The translations under genes were made by a program, and so were the position numbers. Shown here piece by piece: positions 58,501 to 64,000 of a DNA stretch of 64,000 nucleotides. Every line of letters starts with the position of its first letter. Positions within the stretch are counted from its first letter, which is position 1. The stretch is from positions 15,105,260 through 15,169,259 of the forward strand of contig NC_065530.1 of NCBI RefSeq assembly GCF_020184175.1. The letters are read 5' to 3'. The notes beneath the pieces are model-generated. The model did no database searches. It saw only the letters and a program-made list of their open reading frames with translations, and had not been told where the DNA came from. Source of the stretch: Aphis gossypii. Lineage: Eukaryota > Arthropoda > Insecta > Hemiptera > Aphididae.

Positions 58501-61500
58501 TACAGTTCCGTTGTCGGCACATGTAGGCCGGTTCATCTGAGTCATCGCCACAATCGTTGTCAAAATCGCAAACCCACAATTTTGGTATACATCGACCGTT
58601 CTTACACGAGAATTCTGACTTCGGATCACATTCTCTATTATCTGCGAGTAAAACAATAATAATAAAAAAAACACATTTAATTATAAAGATAAATTATAGT
58701 GTAACTAGTAAAGACAAAAAAATTTGAATAGCTAAAATATAATTATATAATTTTTAAAAAAACCTATCAACGAGGTTATTATGGTAATGTAATTATTTAA
58801 TACATAAGTTGCAAGGGACAACTTAAGTAAACTGTAAAGCAAAATCGGTCAGAAAAAAATCTTACGAAAATCCATTTAAATAGAAAAAATAAAATTCTTA
58901 GCCGGCCTAATAACATATCTATGTTAAAATAAGATAATAATATAACTTTTTTTTTAGGTAATCAAACTAAATTTAATTGTAAAACATTGTGAAACAGGTT
59001 AATTGTATAAAATAGTTTAAAAAAGCTCTACGAACGAATTAATTATCAAAAGCACTTACGGCACATCGCCGGATCTTCGTCACTACCGTCTTTACAGTCA
59101 GGTTCACCATCACATTTCCACGAATCCAATATACACCTTCCATTTGAACGACATTTGAATTCGATACTCGGGCAAGGTAATTCGCAGTTTTTCTCGTCAG
59201 ATCCGTCTCCACAATCATCAACACCATCACAAATTGTGGCTGACGGCGTACAGTTCCGATTTGCGCACTGGAATGCTCCTCCGCGGCAATATCTCGTGGG
59301 ACACTGACTTTGGATTTCGTCCGTTCCGTCGGCACAGTCCCTTTCTCCGTCACACCTGAAATTTATAAAAATATTGGTCTCGATTTTCAACACAATGATG
59401 GTATAAACGAGGAAATATCTATTTTTGTTCAAACGTACTTCCAAAACCATGGAATACACTTTTGATCGTTTTCCTTGCATTCATGCTGACCAACGGTGCA
59501 GTTGGATATGCAGGTCTTGTTATCTCGAGGGTCCAGGTAGAACTGGTTAGGACAGGCGCATGTAAACGATACTGGACTCTTGGCATCCAAATAACCGTCA
59601 GGAGACGTATCCACTCCGGGAACAGGACGCAAGAGGCACAGATGTGAACAGCCACCGTTATCGCCACCACACGGGTTGGCAAACGGAATTTGTCGCAAAT
59701 TGTGATAGACGTGCAAATCATACGGCCGATGCGTGGTGTTTCTAAGTACTCTATAATCGTGACCTGAAAAAACACATTTTTAAAGTTAGTCACGTTTGAC
59801 TGATTTTGGATAGATAGAGTCCACCAATATTGTTAAGAATACTTTTAAAATGTGTTTAATACACTTAACAAACGCTACAATCTTGACCAACTATATTAAG
59901 TATACATAATATTATAAACCTATTCAAATATTGTAAAGAAGTGTTAAAGAGTTTTTTTTTTCAAATTTAATTATGGTCTTTAAGTAGCTTTGAATAAAAA
60001 TGAGATGAACATAGATTTTTATTGTATAACCCACCTGTAAACTTATTCGACTTGACGATAGCTTTCAAGTTCCAATCCGTCCAGAATAACTCGTCGTCGA
60101 ACAACGTGAGTGCGAACACGTGTGGCACGCGTTCTCCAGAGAGTACAATGTGTTTGTGTCTGCCTTCCAGATCAGCCGAAGCTATATAATCTAAATGAGC
60201 ATCAGCCCAATAAATGCGTTCTGTGAAGTAATCAATGGTTAGGGCGTTTGGCCAAGCGATGTCATTTTCATGTGTCAAAATTTGCGTAAAGTTGCTTCCG
60301 TCCATGCCGATTTTTCCTATATAAGCCTGTAAATAAAAAATGAATACTTTATACATTAATTCGACTAGAAAAAAAACTATATAACTTATGTATACCTATA
60401 TTGTATATTTTAATTTCTAATAACAATTTTTTTTTAAATAAATATTATCTGTATTATTACTTTATAATTTTTTTTTATTCGTCAAATAAATCGAAATGAA
60501 TTTAACGATAAAAATATATATTATTTTTTTAAAGCTATACCTACAAATAGTGTTATAAATAAATACCATATATTTTTCGAAAATTTACAAGGAAATTAAC
60601 TTAATCAGTTTAATACCACGTGTAATTTTTAAATATATTATGTATATTTCTATCAAGTAAAGAAAAAAGTAACTTTTATAGCGTACCTGAAGATGCCAAC
60701 TTGTAAAGTACAAGTAACCAGTTCCCGGATGCACAGCTATTGCTCTTGGATCTTGAATGCCGGCTTTCAGCGTCCTCCTATTGGTGCCGTTCAACTCGGC
60801 CACCTCCAGGTGTTTACTGTGTCGGTCGAGCCAATACAATTTTCTGCCGACCCAATCTACAGCGATGCCTTCCAGACCGTGGCTGTCATGTCTAATGATC
60901 TTCTCGCGTTCCGTACTTCCCACTTTCGTCCTGTAAATGGTTTTCGCGCTCACGTCACAGAAATACAATTTTTCTTCCGCATAATCGAAATCCAACGCGA
61001 CCACGTTCAACAGGTCTTGATGGTTGAGCGAGTACTCAGATGCGTCCAACGACATGTTTCGCACATAATATTTGTTGGTGAATATTAGCCAAGGTTTGTT
61101 TCTGTCACGCCGCTTGCACGTTCGTTCATCAGACGTCCGGTCGTAATAAGTTTCGTCGCATTTACAGTAAAATGATCCCGGAGTGTTCAGGCAATACTGT
61201 GAACAAGCCCCTGGCACTTCCACACACTCATTAATATCGTCACACGCTTTACCGTCTTCCATAAGCCTAAGACAAATAAAACACATAGAAACGTTTAAAA
61301 TACTGAACATCTATAAATATACGTATCTATAAATGAATGATAAGACACAAGCTCATGATGCATAACAGTTATCATGAAATATATTAACAAATAAATTAAT
61401 AATATTGTACGAAATTGAAGTATACATAATTCGTGTTTGTTATAAAATTGACCGAGTAATCAAATTAATGTGCAATACAATTGATTACTCATTCATTGAA

Positions 61501-63614
61501 TATTTATACTAATACTTCGATTCAACTTTTTATACGTCAATAACTTATATCCTAGTTTTGGCCCGATTACTAATTACTATTTTAAGCAGTGTGTATTATA
61601 AATGCATACATATGATATTATCGTTGCTTGTTAAAAATAACGTCAATCGACAATATTATAATATAGATTTAAATAAACTATTTTAGTCTAAAATATGTTT
61701 TTCATAAGTAACCTTTAATAGATATCGAAAAAATAATAATAATGTGGACCGCAACTAGTGCACGAGTATTATGTATCCTAACTAAAAAATTCTGGTCCAG
61801 AATTTGGAATGGATTTTTATCACGAAACACGTCTAGTTAGCTGTCGTTTATGTATGTGAATAAAAATGATTAATCACGATAAAAAAATTAAGACTGACTT
61901 GTATCCCTCATTGCACTCGCACGTGAACCCAGTGGGGGTGTCTATGCACCGATGAGCGCACTGGTTGAGCTCGACTCGGGCGCATTCGTCCACGTTACAG
62001 TGGGCTGGCTCGTCACTGTCGTCTGCGCAATCCGACACTTTGTTGCACACCAACGTGGCGTTAATGCACTGCCCGCTGGCGCACCGGAACTGTTCAGTGC
62101 CGCACGCAGTCGCCGATCCGTTCCGGCCACCTGCCGGACATCCGAACTCGTCCGAGTTATCGCCGCAATCGTCCTCGCCATCGCACCGATACGTGTTCCG
62201 GATGCACTTGAAGTTCTGACAAGCGAACTCCCGCGGCGAACACGTCTTGTATTGAGAGTGACAGTCCTTGCCCTCGTCCGTACCGTCGCCACAGTCGTTG
62301 TCGTGGTCACACACCCAGCCACGGTTGATGCACCGCCCGTTGCCGCACGTGAACTGATCAGCAGTGCAGTTGGCTACCGTCGTGCAGTTGAGCAACGCTG
62401 CATTCTCGTCCGCTCCATCAACGCAGTCCGGGTCGCCGTCGCACAGCCACTTTTTAGGTATACACTGTGCCCGGTTCCACGCCTTGTTCGCCAGACACGT
62501 GAATTCGGTCGATTCGTCGCATTTACGGTTGTCTACGGGGAAAAAGTAATATTAATATCACAATACGAGGAGACTGAATTATTTTTAAATTTTTAACATT
62601 TTTGTCGCTGTTTTTTAAACGCAATACTACATAATATCCGAACCTATGCTAGATAAACATATTAAATAACTTTTACCAACAGTAGACCTAAAAATTAGAC
62701 AGCATTATAAAATATAATGGTTGTATTTGAAATATTCCTGTCCAGGGACCAAAAAAACAGTTAATTATACAAAAAATATTAGTTTTAAAAAACAATTTTT
62801 ATAATATAATGAACTATTTTCTTTAAATAGAAATTTAAATAATTTAAATTTTCTTCTTTGATTGTAACTCAGAAAATGATTAATTAATTATTAAGATAAT
62901 AATTGATTGTGTAGGTAAGATCCCTTTCAATGGTAACTGCTATTGGATTTTTGTTAATATCTTAATAATATAAATTACAAATTAATGTAAAAATGTAATA
63001 ATTACTGTAGGAAATAAACAAATGAAGTTATTTAAGGATTAAAACAATGAAAATTTTAAAAATATATATATAACTAGCCGGGTCAACAGCCCTTTTTTGC
63101 CACCTCACATCCTTCTTAAATACGGCCTTCTGATAAACACTAAACAAGTGAAATAGTTATACTCACTGCACTGGTGTCTTATGTCCTCGTCGGAATTATC
63201 CAAACAATCGTTGTCTCCGTCACAGATGTAAATTCTAGGTATACAATTGCCATTGTCGCACGTAAATAGGTCACCGAAACACGTACGGCCCTCTGACTTG
63301 CAGTACTCGGGTGGTTCATCCGATCCATCACCACAATCATCGTCACCATCGCAATACCACGTGGCTGGTATACACCTATGATTTGGACACCGGAAACTGT
63401 TCGTCGGGCAGGTCCTCTGGGAACAATGCACAGAGTCCTCGTCACTATTGTCACCGCAGTCATTGTCACCGTCGCACAACCAGTATGGTTCCACGCATAT
63501 GTTCGTTTTCTCGCACTTCAGATGGTTGGCCGGACACGTTATATTCTTCGGACACCGGTCGTGGGTTTCATCCGAAGTCGCGTTATCTTTGCAGTCGTTA
63601 ACACCATTGCATAC
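55033..63614 (-). CDS. LRP2/megalin-like endocytic receptor, C-terminal sixteen exons (5' end outside window)
   Basis: The exons, from N to C, are 63614-63167, 62532-61899, 61266-60687, 60326-60035, 59763-59439, 59355-59060, 58641-57883, 57799-57539, 57474-57340, 57258-56734, 56638-56375, 56301-56149, 56077-55922, 55830-55581, 55512-55401 and 55335-55033 (TAA). All have GT/AG ends, and together they give 1,830 codons plus stop. Domain order: seven full LDLa repeats and one cut, EGF pair, YWTD propeller, EGF, eleven LDLa, EGF pair, propeller, two EGFs, membrane span, tail. An eleven-repeat last cluster and only two EGFs before the membrane fit LRP2 better than LRP1. Megalins are large apical scavenger receptors for lipoproteins and vitamin carriers. 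The remaining N-terminal part should lie to the right. No frameshift or in-frame stop was seen. Confidence 0.9.
55581..55830 (-). other. last EGF repeat and transmembrane span of the megalin-like receptor
   Basis: ICRCLNGGICTEEGEDGELN, then CLCQPDFSGRVCD, is a complete EGF. A basic KRIRRQ follows, and then the membrane span SMLIIPLTGLLLLLVAGAIF with a stop-transfer IRKRP. Confidence 0.9.
55922..57474 (-). other. EGF pair, C-terminal YWTD propeller and closing EGF
   Basis: From 57474 down come two EGFs (GGCEHYCLNV; DLNECELGLHHCSQDC, calcium-binding type). A six-bladed LDLR class B propeller follows, with ILYWADSYDH, NLYWAEVDLS, MFWADVGETP, SLYWVDTKLN and QLYWLSRETG blades. The closing EGF is MCQSAGCSHLCLLVP. 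These propellers act in ligand release at low pH. Confidence 0.9.
57539..59520 (-). other. cluster of eleven LDLa ligand-binding repeats
   Basis: Eleven C-x-D-x4-D-C-x-D-x-S-D-E units can be counted from the one split across the 59439/59355 exon junction to CNLQYDCEDLSDE at about 57548. Each has six cysteines and the acidic calcium cage. The intron at 58642-59059 (418 bp) is AT-rich and holds nothing else recognised. Confidence 0.9.
59521..61266 (-). other. EGF, YWTD propeller and following EGF of the megalin-like receptor
   Basis: Exon 61266-60687 starts with a calcium-binding EGF (DINECVEVPGACSQYC) and then propeller blades (KLYFCDVSAK, KLYWLDRHSK, YLYFTSWHLQ). Exon 60326-60035 continues with RIYWADAHLD and LFWTDWNLKA. 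Exon 59763-59439 carries the next EGF (CGGDNGGCSHLCLL), which has a longer than usual insertion between its cysteines. The intron 60327-60686 is AT-rich with no other feature. Confidence 0.88.
61267..61898 (-). other. intron of the megalin-like gene
   Basis: 632 bp, GT to AG on the minus strand. AT-rich; nothing else seen. Confidence 0.8.
61899..63614 (-). other. LDLa repeats upstream of the propeller (cluster 3, partial) and an EGF
   Basis: Exon 63614-63167 has the end of one LDLa repeat plus three complete ones (CDGDNDCGDNSDE and similar). Exon 62532-61899 has four more, then an EGF (DECARVELNQCAHRC). The exon at 61899-62532 is markedly GC-richer than the rest of the gene. Confidence 0.9.
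62533..63166 (-). other. intron of the megalin-like gene, with a Helitron-like end
   Basis: AT-rich intron. On the minus strand a possible Helitron 3' end (...GGGCTGTTGACCCGGCTAG followed by T) lies at 63074-63093. The hairpin is short and no other part of the element was recognised. Confidence 0.5.
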
Positions 63615-64000
63615 CTAAAAATTTAAAAAAATTTACATTGATGTGGTGGTTTAATATGGATTGTGTAGTACAAAAAATTTGCAATTAACAAAACTTTATA
63701 TAGCCTTAATCAAGCATTATCAATTTCTCGTAACTATATCTATAAAATAAAATCCGTATAAACAAGTTTCAAAAGGAACTAGAAAAACAACAAACAGAAA
63801 ATATAAAAAATACAGATAAATGTTATACAGCGTTGAAATGTATACATTATGTATACTTTCAGCACCTACATTGTAAGTGCGTTAATTTATCTCGCCAATC
63901 ACAAAGAATATAGATTACCAATTATGATATTACACCATATAAAAGATATTGCCATTTTGTTTTAAAGGTTATTCCAATTATTTTAAAATTTGTACCTAAT
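63615..64000 (-). other. start of next intron of the megalin-like gene
   Basis: AT-rich DNA following the acceptor-side CT at 63615. The next upstream exon is not in the window. Confidence 0.7.

Noticed and set aside
57639..58659. Long plus-strand frames over the receptor exons
   Set aside because: Antisense shadows of cysteine-rich LDLa exons; the minus strand has consistent splicing and domains.
61952..62596. 214-codon plus-strand frame
   Set aside because: Antisense of the GC-rich LDLa exon 61899-62532.
1..64000. CRISPR arrays, bacterial operons, ribosome binding sites
   Set aside because: None seen; introns, polyadenylation signals and eukaryotic transposons show nuclear animal DNA.
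1..64000. tRNA or rRNA genes
   Set aside because: No cloverleaf or rRNA-like conserved sequence was noticed by eye; a covariance-model scan would be decisive.

Overview
The window looks like nuclear DNA of a sap-feeding hemipteran, most probably an aphid. It is very AT-rich, has long introns and intergenic spaces, and is dense in hAT, Helitron, pogo-like and KRBA2-type elements. It carries typical animal genes (a megalin-like receptor and a CRAL-TRIO lipid carrier). The species assignment is inference; no species-diagnostic gene was recognised.

Layout. 1-2.2 kb: a probable signal-peptide first exon of a minus-strand gene leaving the window to the left, with a CpG-rich 5' flank. 2.3-16 kb: a transposon graveyard. 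It holds a Helitron fragment with helicase remains, a 176-bp hAT MITE with a perfect 8-bp target duplication, and directly beside it a 2.7-kb hAT element, also with a perfect 8-bp duplication and a transposase broken at two points. Then comes a 6.1-kb element with terminal inverted repeats and a three-exon KRBA2-type DDE integrase that has seven nonsense codons and a solo LTR inserted in its second exon.

16-31.5 kb: the most unusual region. Three large, apparently intronless genes (970, 838 and 874 codons) lie head to tail on the plus strand. Each begins with a signal peptide, and they share a tryptophan, positional cysteines and several sequence blocks at low identity. I recognise no known family. 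The cluster is flanked by two 581-bp direct repeats that differ at only two positions. Beside each repeat is a further, more diverged shared segment, as if a fourth unit had been lost or the flanks had exchanged sequence. Secreted proteins in a small tandem family of an insect that feeds through saliva suggest possible salivary or other secreted effectors; this is inference.

31.5-51.6 kb: mostly non-coding. It includes a TIR element, a pogo-like element split by a non-autonomous Helitron, a second Helitron with helicase remains, and CpG-rich stretches that may hold 5' exons. 51.7-54.4 kb: a complete seven-exon CRAL-TRIO gene (about 318 aa, alpha-tocopherol-transfer-protein/clavesin type) on the plus strand. 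55.0-63.6 kb: the 3' sixteen exons of a convergent minus-strand LRP2/megalin-like gene. These cover about 1,830 C-terminal residues: LDLa repeats, an EGF pair, a YWTD propeller, a cluster of eleven LDLa repeats, EGFs, a second propeller, two EGFs, a membrane span and an NPxY tail. Its N-terminal part lies beyond the right edge.
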